From Hydractinia symbiolongicarpus (lineage: Eukaryota; Cnidaria; Hydrozoa; Anthoathecata; Hydractiniidae), in assembly GCF_029227915.1 (NCBI RefSeq), contig NC_079884.1, positions 17,238,001 through 17,302,000 on the forward strand: a DNA stretch of 64,000 nucleotides, given 5' to 3'. Positions within the stretch are counted from its first letter, which is position 1, and each line of letters opens with the position of its first letter. Shown here piece after piece: positions 11,094 to 23,723 of this stretch. Below the pieces are notes generated by a model that did not search any database, was not told the DNA's origin, and saw only the letters and a program-made list of their open reading frames with translations. Position numbers and translations under genes: made by a program.

Positions 11094-14000
11094 AAAACGA
11101 CTTGGGACGTCGTAGTCCATTGAGAGTGGAAGGACTAGACCAATGGTAACTTCCGCAGACACGTGAAACAACGTGATTTACGTCTAAGGCTCTTATTACG
11201 CGGTTAAAAGCCATGTTACAGTCTTTATGAACCTCTACGAGTACTTAACGGTGTTTTAAGGCAATGGAGCATTGCAAAACAACTTGGGACGTCGTAGCCC
11301 ATTGAGAGTGGAAGGACTACACCAATGCTAAAATCCGCAGACACGTGCAGTCACGTGAATTACATGTAAGGCCATTATTAGGCAGCGAAAGGTCATAAAA
11401 CATCCTTTAGAGACGGGTACATGTAGTTGGCGGTTATATTACGCCATGGTGCAATGGAAAACGAATTAGGCGGTATAGTCGAATAAGAGTGAAAGGGCTA
11501 GACCAATGGTAACCTCTGCAGTCACGTGGAACCACGTAATTTACGTGTAAGGCCTTTATTATGCTGTTCAAAGACATATTACAGCCTTTATAGAGCTGTA
11601 CGAGTATTTCACGAAGTTATAAGGCCATGGTGCAATGGAAAACGAATTGGGACGTCATAGTCGAGTAAGAGTGGAAGGACTAGACTAATGGTTACCTCCG
11701 CAGACACGTGAAACCATGTGATTTACGTCTAAGACTCTAATTACGCGGTTAAAAGCCATGTTACAGTCTTTATAAACCTGTGCGATTATTTCACAAAGTT
11801 ATAAGGCCATGTAGCATTGCAAAACGACTTGGGACGTCGTAGTCCATTGAGAGTGGAAGGACTAGACCAATGGTAACATCCGCAGACACGTGAATCCACG
11901 TGATTTACGTCTAAGGCTCTTATTACGCGGTTAAAAGCCATGTTACAGTCTTTATGAACCTGTACGAGTATTTGACGGTGTTATAAGGCAATGGAGCATT
12001 GGAAAACGACCTGAGACGTCGGACTCCATTGAGAGTGGAAGGTCTAGACCAATGGTAACCTGTGGAGACAGGTGGAACCACGTGATTTACGTGTAAGGCC
12101 TTTATTAGGCAGTTAATAGCCATGTTACAGTCTTTATAGCCCTGAACATGTAGTTGACGGTGTTATAACGCAATGGTGTAATGGCAAACGAATTAGGCGG
12201 TATAGTCGAATAAGAGTGAAAGGGCTAGACCAATGGTAACCTCCGCAGTCACGTGGAACCACGTAATTTACGTGTAAGGCCTTTATTACGCGGTTAAAAG
12301 ACATATTACAGCCTTTATAGACCTGTACGAGTATTTCACGAAGTTATAAGGCCAAGGAGCAATGAAAAACGACTTGGGATGTCGTAGTCCATTGAGGGTT
12401 AAGGGACTAGACCAATGGTAAAATGTGGAGACAGTGGAACCACGTGATTAACGTCTAAGGCTCTTATTACGCGGTTAAAAGCCATGTTACAGTCTTTATG
12501 AACCTCTACGAGTACTTGACGGTGATAAAAGGACATGGAGCATTGGAAAACGACCTGAGACGTCGGAGTCCATTGAGAGTGAAAGGTCTAGACCAATGGT
12601 AAAATGTGGAGACAGGTGGAACCACGTGATTTATGTGTAAGGCCTTTATTACGCGGTTAAAAGCCATGTTACAGTCTTTATGAACCTCTACGAGTACTTG
12701 ACGGTGTTATAAGGCCATGGAGCATTGCAAAACGACCTGAGACGTAGGAGTCCATTGAGAGTGGAAGGTCTAGACCAATGGTAACCTGTGGAGACAGGTG
12801 GAACCACGTGATTTACGTGTAAGGCGTTTATTAGGCAGTTAATAGCCATGTTACAGTCTTTATAGACCTGTACGATTATTTCACGAAGTTATAAGACCAT
12901 GTAGCATTGCAAAACGACTTGGGACGTCATCGTTGAGTAAGAGTGGAAGGACTAGACCAATGGTAACCTCCGCAGACACGTGGAACCACGTAATTTACGT
13001 GTAAGGCCTTTATTACGCGGTTAAAAGACATATTACAGCCTTTATAGACCTGTACGAGTATTTCACGAAGTTATAAGGCTATGGAGCAATGGAAAACGAC
13101 TTGAGACCTCGTAGTCCATTGAGGTTTAAAGGACTAGACCAATGGTAAAATGTGGAGACAGGTGGAAACACGTGATTTGCGTGTAAGGCCTTTATTACGC
13201 GGTTAAAAGACATATTACAGCCTTTATAGACCTGTACGAGTATTTCACGAAGTTATAAGGCTATGGAGCAATGGAAAACGACTTGAGACCTCGTAGTCCA
13301 TTGAGGGTTAAAGGACTAGACCAATGGTAAAATGTGGAGACAGGTGGAACCACGTGATTTATGTGTAAGGCCTTTATTACGCGGGTAAAAGCCATTTTAC
13401 AGTCTTTATAGACCTGTACGATTATTTCACGAAGTTATAAGACCATGTAGCATTGCAAAACGACTTGGGACGTCATCGTTGAGCAAGAGTGGAAGGACTA
13501 GACCAATGTTAACCTCCGCAGACACGTGGAACCACGTAATTTACGTGTAAGGCCTTTATTACGCGGTTAAAAGACATATTACAGCCTTTATAGACCTGTA
13601 CGAGTATTTCACGAAGTTATAAGGCCATGGAGCATTGTAAAAAACGACCTGAGACGTCGGAGTCCATTGAGAGTGGAAGGACTAGACCAATGGTAACCTG
13701 TGGAGACAGGTGAAACCACGTGATTTGCGTGTAAGGCCTTTATTACGCGGTTAAAAGACATATTACAGCCTTTATAGACCTGTACGAGTATTTCACGAAG
13801 TTATAAGGCCATGGAGCAATGGAAAACGACTTGAGACCTCGTAGTCCATTGATGGTTAAAGGACTAGACCAATGGTAAAATGTGGAGACAGGTGGAACCA
13901 CGTGATTTATGTGTAAGGCCTTTATTACGCGGGTAAAAGCCATGTTACAGTCTTTATAGACCTGTACGATTATTTCACGAAGTTATAAGGGCATGGAGCA

Positions 14001-15997
14001 TTGCAAAACGACTTAGGACGTCATCGTTGAGTAAGAGTGGAAGGACTAGACCAATGGTAACCTCCGCAGACACGTGAAACCACGTGATTTACGTCTAAGG
14101 CTCTTATTACGCGGTTAAAGGCCATGTTACAGCCTTTATGAACCTCTACGAGTACTTGACGGTGTTATAAGGCCATAGAGCATTGGAAAACGACCTGAGA
14201 CGTCGGAGTCCATTGAGAGTGGAAGGTCTAGACCAATGGTAACCTGTGGAGACAGGTGGAACAACGTCATTTACGTGTAAGGCCTTTATTAGGCAGTCAA
14301 TAGCCATGTTACAGTCTTTATAGCCCTGAACATGTAGTTGACGGTGTTATAACGCCATGGTGTAATGGCAAACGAATTAGGCGGTATAGTCGAATAAGAG
14401 TGAAAGGGCTAGACCAATGGTAACCTCCGCAGTCACGTGAAACCATGTAATTTACGTGTAAGGCCTTTATTACGCGGTTAAAAGACATAATACAGCCTTT
14501 ATAGTCCCGTACGAGTTTTTGACAGTGTTATAAGGGCATGGAGCATTTGAAAACAACCTGAGTCATCATATTCCTTTGAGAGTGGACGGACTAGACCAAT
14601 GGTAACATGTGGAGACAGGTGGAACAACGTGATTTACGTGTAAGGCCTTTATTAGGCAGTTAATAGCCATGTTACAGTCTTTATAGCCCTGAACATGTAG
14701 TTGACGGTGTTATAACGCAATGGTGTAATGGCAAACGAATTAGGCGGTATAGTCGAATAAGAGTGAAAGGGCTAGACCAATGGTAACCTCCGCAGTCACG
14801 TGGAACCACGTAATTTACGTGTAAGGCCTTTATTACGCGGTTAAAAGACATATTACAGCCTTTATAGACCTGTACGAGTATTTCACGAAGTTATAAGGCC
14901 AAGGAGCAATGAAAAACGACTTGGGACGTCGTAGTCCATTGAGAGTGGAAGGACTAGACCAATGGTAACTTCCGCAGACACGTGAAACAACGTGATTTAC
15001 GTCTAAGGCTCTTATTATGCGGTTAAAAGCCATGTTACAGTCTTTATGAATCTCTACGAGTACTTGACGGTGTTTTAAGGCAATGGAGCATTGCAAAACG
15101 ACTTTGGACGTCGTAGCCCATTGAGAGTGGAAGGACTACACCAATGGTAAAATCCGCAGACACGTGCAGTCACGTGAATTACATGTAAGGAAATTATTAG
15201 GCAGCGAAAGGTCATAAAACATCCTTTAGAGACGGGTACATGTAGTTGGCGGTTATATTACGCCATGGTGAAATGGAAAACGAATTGGGACGTCATAGTC
15301 GAGTGAGAGTTAAAGGACTAGACCAATGGTAACCTCCGCAGACACGTGAAACCACGTGATTTACGTCTAAGGCCTTTATTACGCAGTTAATGTTACAGTC
15401 TTTATAAACCTGTACGATTATTTCACGAAGTTATAAGGCCATGTAGCATTGCAAAACGACTTGGGACGTCGTAGTCCATTGAGAGTGGAAGGACTAGACC
15501 AATGGTAACATCCGCAGACACGTGAATCCACGTGATTTACGTCTAAGGCTCTTATTACGCGGTTAAAAGCCATGTTACAGTCTTTATGAACCTGTACGAG
15601 TATTTGACGGTGTTATAAGGCAATGGAGCATTGGAAAACGACCTGAGACGTAGGAGTCCATTGAGAGTGGAAGGTCTAGACCAATGGTAACCTGTGGAGA
15701 CAGGTGGAACCACGTGATTTACGTGTAAGGCGTTTATTAGGCAGTTAATAGCCATGTTACAGTCTTTATAGCCCTGAACATGTAGTTGACGGTGTTATAA
15801 CGCAATGGTGTAATGGCAAACGAATTAGGCGGTATAGTCGAATAAGAGTGAAAGGGCTAGACCAATGGTAACCTCTGCAGTCACGTGGAACCACGTAATT
15901 TACGTGTAAGGCCTTTATTACGCGGTTAAAAGACATATTACAGCCTTTGTAGACCTGTACGAGTATTTCACAAAGTTATAAGGCCAAGGAGCAATGA

Positions 15998-16179
15998 AAA
16001 ACGACTTAAGACGTCGTAGTCCATTGAGAGTGGAAGGACTAGACCAATGGTAACTTCCGCAGACACGTGAAACAACGTGAATTACATGTAAGGCCATTAT
16101 TAGGCAGCGAAAGGTCATAAAACATCCTTTAGAGACGGGTACATGTAGTTGGCGGTTATATTACGCCATGGTGCAATGG
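15998..16179 (+). repeat. Chimeric canonical/D monomer
   Basis: The first half is canonical ('cgacttaagacgtcg', 'gtaacttccgcagacacgtg') and the second half is type D ('gtgaattacatg', 'cataaaacatcctttagag'). The switch falls around 'aacaacgtgaattac', inside the E-box segment. The identical chimera recurs at 34899 and 39806 through block duplication. It is direct evidence of exchange inside a monomer. Confidence 0.88.
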
Positions 16180-16361
16180 AAAACGAATTGGGACGTCATA
16201 GTCGAGTGAGAGTTAAAGGACTGGACCAATGGTAACCTCCGCAGACACGTGAAACCACGTGATTTACGTCTAAGGCCTTTATTACGCAGTTAATGGCCAT
16301 GTTACAGTCTTTATAAACCTGTACGATTATTTTACGAAGTTATAAGGCCATGTAGCATTGC

Positions 16362-16543
16362 AAAACGACTTGGGACGTCGTAGTCCATTGAGAGTGGAAG
16401 GACTAGACCAATGGTAACCTCCGCAGACACGTGAATCCACGTGATTTACGTCTAAGGCTCTTATTACGCGGTTAAAAGCCATGTTACAGTCTTTATGAAC
16501 CTGTACGAGTATTTGACGGTGTTATAAGGCCATGGAGCATTGG
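16362..16543 (+). repeat. Representative canonical monomer (182 bp)
   Basis: This is a full unit, phased from 'aaaacgacttggg' to the 'gcattgg' before the next 'aaaacgac'. In order it holds: an AatII-type GACGTC; 'ccattgagagtggaagg'; a CCAAT element in 'gaccaatggt'; the E-box module with two CACGTG and a third ACGT; 'ttattacgcggttaaaagccat'; 'gttacagtctttat'; 'gtacgagtattt'; 'gttataaggccatgg'. Base count: 83 G+C of 182 (46%), 47 G and 36 C, 11 CpG. The CpG observed/expected ratio is about 1.2, so the sequence does not look like an array eroded by methyl-cytosine deamination. The phase is arbitrary, chosen at a conserved A-run. Confidence 0.95.
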
Positions 16544-19500
16544 AAAACGACCTGAGACGTAGGAGTCCATTGAGAGTGGAAGTTCTAGACCAATGGTAAC
16601 CTCTGGAGACAGGTGGAACCACGTGATTTACGTGTAAGGCGTTTATTAGGCAGTTAATAGCCATGTTACAGTCTTTATAGCCCTGAACATATAGTTGACG
16701 GTGTTATAACGCCATGGTGTAATGGCAAACGAATTAGGCGGTATAGTCGAATAAGAGTGAAAGGGCTAGACCAATGGTAACCTCTGCAGTCACGTGGAAC
16801 CACGTAATTTACGTGTAAGGCCTTTATTATGCGGTTCAAAGACATATTACAGCCTTTATAGAGCTGTACGAGTATTTCACGAAGTTATAAGGCCATGTAG
16901 CACTGCAAAACGACTTGGGACGTCGTAGTCCATTGAGGGTTAAGGGACTAGACCAATGGTAAAATGTGGAGACAGTGGAACCACGTGATTAACGTCTAAG
17001 GCTCTTATTACGCGGTTAAAAGCCATGTTACAGTCTTTATGAACCTCTACGAGTACTTGACGGTGATAAAAGGACATGGAGCATTGGAAAACGACCTGAG
17101 ACGTCGGAGTCCATTGAGAGTGAAAGGTCTAGACCAATGGTAAAATGTGGAGAGAGGTGGAACCACGTGATTTATGTGTAAGGCCTTTATTACGCGGTTA
17201 AAAGCCATGTTACAGTCTTTATGAACCTCTACGAGTACTTGACGGTGTTTTAAGGCAATGGAGCATTGCAAAACAACTTGGGACGTCGTAGCCCATTGAG
17301 AGTGGAAGGACTACACCAACGGTAAAATCCGCAGACACGTGCAGTCACGTGAATTACATGTAAGGCCATTATTAGGCAGCGAAAGGTCATAAAACATCCT
17401 TTAGAGACGGGTACATGTAGTTGGCGGTTATATTACGCCATGGTACAATGGAAAACGAATTGGGGCGTCATAGTCGAGTGAGAGTTGAAGGACTGGACCA
17501 ATGGTAACCTCCGCAGACACGTGAAACCACGTGATTTACGTCTAAGGCCTTTATTACGCAGTTAATGGCCATGTTACAGTCTTTATAAACCTGTACGATT
17601 ATTTCACGAAGTTATAAGGCCATGTAGCATTGCAAAACGACTTGGGACGTCGTAGTCCATTGAGAGTGGAAGGACTAGACCAATGGTAACCTCCGCAGAC
17701 ACGTGAATCCACGTGATTTACGTCTAAGGCTCTTATTACGCGGTTAAAATCCATGTTACAGTCTTTATGAACCTGTACGAGTATTTGACGGTGTTATAAG
17801 GCCATGGAGCATTGGAAAACGACCTGAGACGTAGGAGTCCATTGAGAGTGGAAGTTCTAGACCAATGGTAACCTGTGGAGACAGGTGGAACCACGTGATT
17901 TACGTGTAAGGCGTTTATTAGGCAGTTAATAGCCATGTTACAGTCTTTATAGCCCTGAACATATAGTTGACGGTGTTATAACGCCATGGTGTAATGGCAA
18001 ACGAATTAGGCGGTATAGTCGAATAAGAGTGAAAGGGCTAGACCAATGGTAACCTCTGCAGTCACGTGGAACCACGTAATTTACGTGTAAGGCCTTTATT
18101 ATGCGGTTCAAAGACATATTACAGCCTTTATAGAGCTGTACGAGTATTTCACGAAGTTATAAGGCCATGGTGCAATGGAAAACGAATTGGGACGTCATAG
18201 TCGAGTAAGAGTGGAAGGACTAGACTAATGGTTACCTCCGCAGACACGTGAAACCATGTGATTTACGTCTAAGGCTCTAATTACGCGGTTAAAAGCCATG
18301 TTACAGTCTTTATAAACCTGTGCGATTATTTCACAAAGTTATAAGGCCATGTAGCATTGCAAAACGACTTGGGACGTCGTAGTCCATTGAGAGTGGAAGG
18401 ACTAGACCAATGGTAACATCTGCAGACACGTGAATCCACGTGATTTACGTCTAAGGCTCTTATTACGCGGTTAAAAGCCATGTTACAGTCTTTATGAACC
18501 TGTACGAGTATTTGACGGTGTTATAAGGCAATGGAGCATTGGAAAACGACCTGAGACGTCGGAGTCCATTGAGAGTGGAAGGTCTAGACCAATGGTAACC
18601 TGTGGAGACAGGTGGAACCACGTGATTTACGTGTAAGGCCTTTATTAGGCAGTTAATAGCCATGTTACAGTCTTTATAGCCCTGAACATGTAGTTGACGG
18701 TGTTATAACGCAATGGTGTAATGGCAAACGAATTAGGCGGTATAGTCGAATAAGAGTGAAAGGGCTAGACCAATGGTAACCTCCGCAGTCACGTGGAACC
18801 ACGTAATTTACGTGTAAGGCCTTTATTACGCGGTTAAAAGACATATTACAGCCTTTATAGACCTGTACGAGTATTTCACGAAGTTATAAGGCCAAGGAGC
18901 AATGAAAAACGACTTGGGACGTCGTAGTCCATTGAGGGTTAAGGGACTAGACCAATGGTAAAATGTGGAGACAGTGGAACCACGTGATTAACGTCTAAGG
19001 CTCTTATTACGCGGTTAAAAGCCATGTTACAGTCTTTATGAACCTCTACGAGTACTTGACGGTGATAAAAGGACATGGAGCATTGGAAAACGACCTGAGA
19101 CGTCGGAGTCCATTGAGAGTGAAAGGTCTAGACCAATGGTAAAATGTGGAGACAGGTGGAACCACGTGATTTATGTGTAAGGCCTTTATTACGCGGTTAA
19201 AAGCCATGTTACAGTCTTTATGAACCTCTACGAGTACTTGACGGTGTTTTAAGGCAATGGAGCATTGCAAAACAACTTGGGACGTCGTAGCCCATTGAGA
19301 GTGGAAGGACTACACCAATGGTAAAATCCGCAGACACGTGCAGTCACGTGAATTACATGTAAGGCCATTATTAGGCAGCGAAAGGTCATAAAACATCCTT
19401 TAGAGACGGGTACATGTAGTTGGCGGTTATATTACGCCATGGTGCAATGGAAAACGAATTGGGGCGTCATAGTCGAGTGAGAGTTGAAGGACTGGACCAA

Positions 19501-22500
19501 TGGTAACCTGTGGAGACAGGTGAAACCACTGATTTACGTGTAAGGCCTTTATTACGCAGTTAAAGGCCATGTTACAGTCTTTATAGACCTGTACGATTAT
19601 TTCACGAAGTTATAAGACCATGTAGCATTGCAAAACGACTTGGGACGTCATCGTTGAGTAAGAGTGGAAGGACTAGACCAATGGTAACCTCCGCAGACAC
19701 GTGGAACCACGTAATTTACGTGTAAGGCCTTTATTACGCGGTTAAAAGACATATTATAGCCTTTATAGACCTGTACGAGTATTTCACGAAGTTATAAGGC
19801 CATGGAGCAATGGAAAACGACTTGAGACCTCGTAGTCCATTGAGGTTTAAAGGACTAGACCAATAGTAAAATGTGGAGACAGGTGAAACCACGTGATTTG
19901 CGTGTAAGGCCTTTATTACGCGGTTAAAAGACATATTACAGCCTTTATAGACCTGTACGAGTATTTCACGAAGTTATAAGGCCATGGAGCAATGGAAAAC
20001 GACTTGAGACCTCGTAGTCCATTGATGGTTAAAGGACTAGACCAATGGTAAAATGTGGAGACAGGTGGAACCACGTGATTTATGTGTAAGGCCTTTATTA
20101 CGCGGGTAAAAGCCATGTTACAGTCTTTATAGACCTGTACGATTATTTCACGAAGTTATAAGGGCATGGAGCATTGCAAAACGACTTAGGACGTCATCGT
20201 TGAGTAAGAGTGGAAGGACTAGACCAATGGTAACCTCCGCAGACACGTGAAACCACGTGATTTACGTCTAAGGCTCTTATTACGCGGTTAAAGGCCATGT
20301 TACAGCCTTTATGAACCTCTACGAGTATTTGACGGTGTTATAAGGCCATGGAGCATTGGAAAACGACTTGGGACGTCGTAGTCCATTGAGAGTGGAAGGA
20401 CTAGACCAATGGCAACTTCCGCAGACACGTGAAACAACGTGATTTACGTCTAAGGCTCTTATTACGCGGTTAAAAGCCATGTTACAGTCTTTATGAACCG
20501 CTACGAGTACTTGACGGTGTTTTAAGGCAATGGAGCATTGCAAAACGACTTGGGACGTCGTAGCCCATTGAGAGTGGAAGGACTACACCAATGGTAAAAT
20601 CCGCAGACACGTGCAGTCACGTGAATTACATGTAAGGCCATTATTAGGCAGCGAAAGGGCATAAAACATCCTTTAGAGACGGGTGCATGTAGTTGGCGGT
20701 TATATTACGCCATGGTGCAATGGAAAACGAATTGGGACGTCATAGTCGAGTGAGAGTTGAAGGACTAGACCAATGGTAACCTCTGCAGACACGTGAAACC
20801 ACGTGATTTACGTGTAAGGCCTTTATTACGCAGTTAAAGGCCATGTTACAGTCTTTATAGACCTGTACGATTATTTCACGAAGTTATAAGGCCATGTAGC
20901 ATTGCAAAACGACTTGGGACGTCGTAGTCCATTGAGAGTGGAAGGACTTGACCAATGGTAACCTCCGCAGACACGTGAAACCACGTGATTTACGTGTAAG
21001 GCCTTTATTGAGCAGTTAATAGCCATGTTACAGTCTTTATAGCCCTGAACATGTAGTTGACGGTGTTATAACGCCATGGTGTAATGGCAAACGAATTAGG
21101 CGGTATAGTCGAATAAGAGTGAAAGTGCTAGACCAATGGTAACCTCCGCAGTCACGTGGAACCACGTGATTTACGTCTAAGGCTCTTATTACGCGGTTAA
21201 AAGCCATGTGACAGTCTTTATGAACCTGTACGAGTATTTGACGGTGTTATAAGGCCATGGAGCATTGTAAAAAACGACCTGAGACGTCGGAGTCCATTGA
21301 GAGTGGAAGGACTAGACCAATGGTAACCTGTTGAGACAGGTGAAACCACGTGATTAACGTGTAAGGCCTTTATTGCGCAGTTAAAGGCCATGTTACAGTC
21401 TTTATAGACCTGTACGATTATTTCACAAAGTTATAAGGCCATGTAGCATTGCAAAACGACTTGGGACGTCGTAGTCCATTGAGAGTGGAAGGACTAGGCC
21501 AATGGTAACCTCCGCAGTCACGTGGAACCACGTAATTTACGTGTAAGGCCTTTATTACGCGGTTAAAAGACATATTACAGCCTTTATAGACCTGTACGAG
21601 TATTTCACGAAGTTATAAGGCCATGGAGCATTGGGAAACGACTTAAGACCTCGTAGTCCATTGAGGGTTAAAGGACTAGACCAATGGTAAAATGTGGAGA
21701 CAGGTGGAACCACGTGATTTACGTGTAAGGCCTTTATTACGCAGTTAAAAGCCATGCTACAGTCTTTATAGTCCCGTACGAGTTTTTGCCAGTGTCATAA
21801 GGCCATGGAGCTTTGGAAAACGAGCTAAGACGTCGGAGTCCATTGAGAGTGGAAGGTCTAGACCATTGGTAACCTGTGGAGACAGGTGGAACCACGTGAT
21901 TTACGTGTAAGGCCTTTATTAGGCAGTTAATAGCCATGTTACAGTCTTTATAGCCCTGAACATGTAGTTGACGGTGTTATAACGCAATGGTGTAATGGCA
22001 AACGAATTAGGCGGTATAGTCGAATAAGAGTGAAAGGGCTAGACCAATGGTAACCTCTGCAGTCACGTGGAACCACGTAATTTACGTGTAAGGCCTTTAT
22101 TACGCGGTTAAAAGACATATTACAGCCTTTATAGACCTGTACGAGTATTTCACAAAGTTATAAGGCCAAGGAGCAATGAAAAACGACTTGGGACGTCGTA
22201 GTCCATTGAGAGTGGAAGGACTAGACCAATGGTAACTTCCGCACACACGTGAAACAACGTGATTTACGTCTAAGGCTCTTATTACGCGGTTAAAAGCCAT
22301 GTTACAGTCTTTATGAACCTCTACGAGTACTTAACGGTGTTTTAAGGCAATAGAGCATTGCAAAACAACTTGGGACGTCGTAGCCCATTGAGAGTGGAAG
22401 GACTACACCAATGGTAAAATCCGCAGACACGTGCAGTCACGTGAATTACATGTAAGGCCATTATTAGGCAGGGAAAGGTCATAAAACATCCTTTAGAGAC

Positions 22501-22633
22501 GGGTACATGTAGTTGGCGGTTATATTACGCCATGGTGCAATGGAAAACGAATTGGGACGTCATAGTCGAGTGAGGGTTGAAGGACTGGACCAATGGTAAC
22601 CTCCGCAGACACGTGAAACCACGTGATTTACGT

Positions 22634-23723
22634 GTAAGGCCTTTATTGAGCAGTTAATAGCCATGTTACAGTCTTTATGAACCTGTACGAGTATTTGACG
22701 GTGTTGTAAGGTCATGGAGCATTGGAAAACGACCTGAGACGTCGGAGTCCATTGAGAGTGGAAGGTCTAGACCAATGGTAACCTGTGGAGACAGGTGGAA
22801 CCACGTGATTTACGTGTAAGGCCTTTATTAGGCAGTTAATAGCCATGTTACAGTCTTTATAGCCCTGAACATGTAGTTGACGGTGTTATAACGCAATGGT
22901 GTAATGGCAAACGAATTAGGCGGTATAGTCGAATAAGAGTGAAAGGGCTAGACCAATGGTAACCTCCACAGTCACGTGGAACCACGTAATTTACGTGTAA
23001 GGCCTTTATTACGCGGTTAAAAGACATATTACAGCCTTTATAGACCTGTACGAGTATTTCACGAAGTTATAAGGCCAAGGAGCAATGAAAAACGACTTGG
23101 GACGTCGTAGTCCATTGAGGGTTAAGGGACTAGACCAATGGTAAAATGTGGAGACAGTGGAACCACGTGATTAACGTCTAAGGCTCTTATTACGCGGTTA
23201 AAAGCCATGTTACAGTCTTTATGAACCTCTACGAGTACTTGACGGTGTTAAAAGGACATGGAGCATTGGAAAACGACCTGAGACGTCGGAGTCCATTGAG
23301 AGTGAAAGGTCTAGACCAATGGTAAAATGTGGAGACAGGTGGAACCACGTGATTTATGTGTAAGGCCTTTATTACGCGGTTAAAAGCCATGTTACAGTCT
23401 TTATGAACCTCTACGAGTACTTGACGGTGTTTTAAGGCAATGGAGCATTGCAAAACAACTTGGGACGTCGTAGCCCATTGAGAGTGGAAGGACTACACCA
23501 ATGGTAAAATCCGCAGACACGTGCAGTCACGTGAATTACATGTAAGGCCATTATTAGGCAGCGAAAGGTCATAAAACATCCTTTAGAGACGGGTACATGT
23601 AGTTGGCGGTTATATTACGCCATGGTGCAATGGAAAACGAATTGGGGCGTCATAGTCGAGTGAGAGTTGAAGGACTGGACCAATGGTAACCTCCGCAGAC
23701 ACGTGAAACCACGTGATTTACGT
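22634..23723 (+). repeat. 1090-bp segment (6 monomers) present in B and C, absent in A
   Basis: A position 2818 matches B 22633 and A 2819 matches B 23724, so A lacks these six monomers, including the D monomer at 23452. The two edges in B share a long identical run ending 'gaaaccacgtgatttacgt', which would allow deletion from A by recombination, or gain in an ancestor of B and C. Block C has the same segment at 46442-47531. Confidence 0.8.

Larger units (their letters stand above)
650..20464 (+). repeat. Block A: first copy of the ~20-kb super-repeat
   Basis: The order of monomer variants here is repeated in block B. Offsets to B are 19815 from about 0.65 to 2.82 kb, 20905 from 2.82 to about 4.56 kb, 20173 from about 5.38 to 7.8 kb, 18719 from 9.26 to 14.2 kb, and 18901 from 14.25 to 20.46 kb. 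Each offset step is close to a whole number of monomers (6, 4, 8, 1), as expected from unequal exchange. Substitutions between matched stretches are few, for example 'gagagagg' at about 17152 against 'gagacagg' in B. A-specific features are two copies of a 1454-bp unit, absence of a 1090-bp segment at 2818, and one monomer fewer near 14.25 kb. The left boundary is blurred by degenerate sequence between 0.6 and 0.66 kb. Confidence 0.88.
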
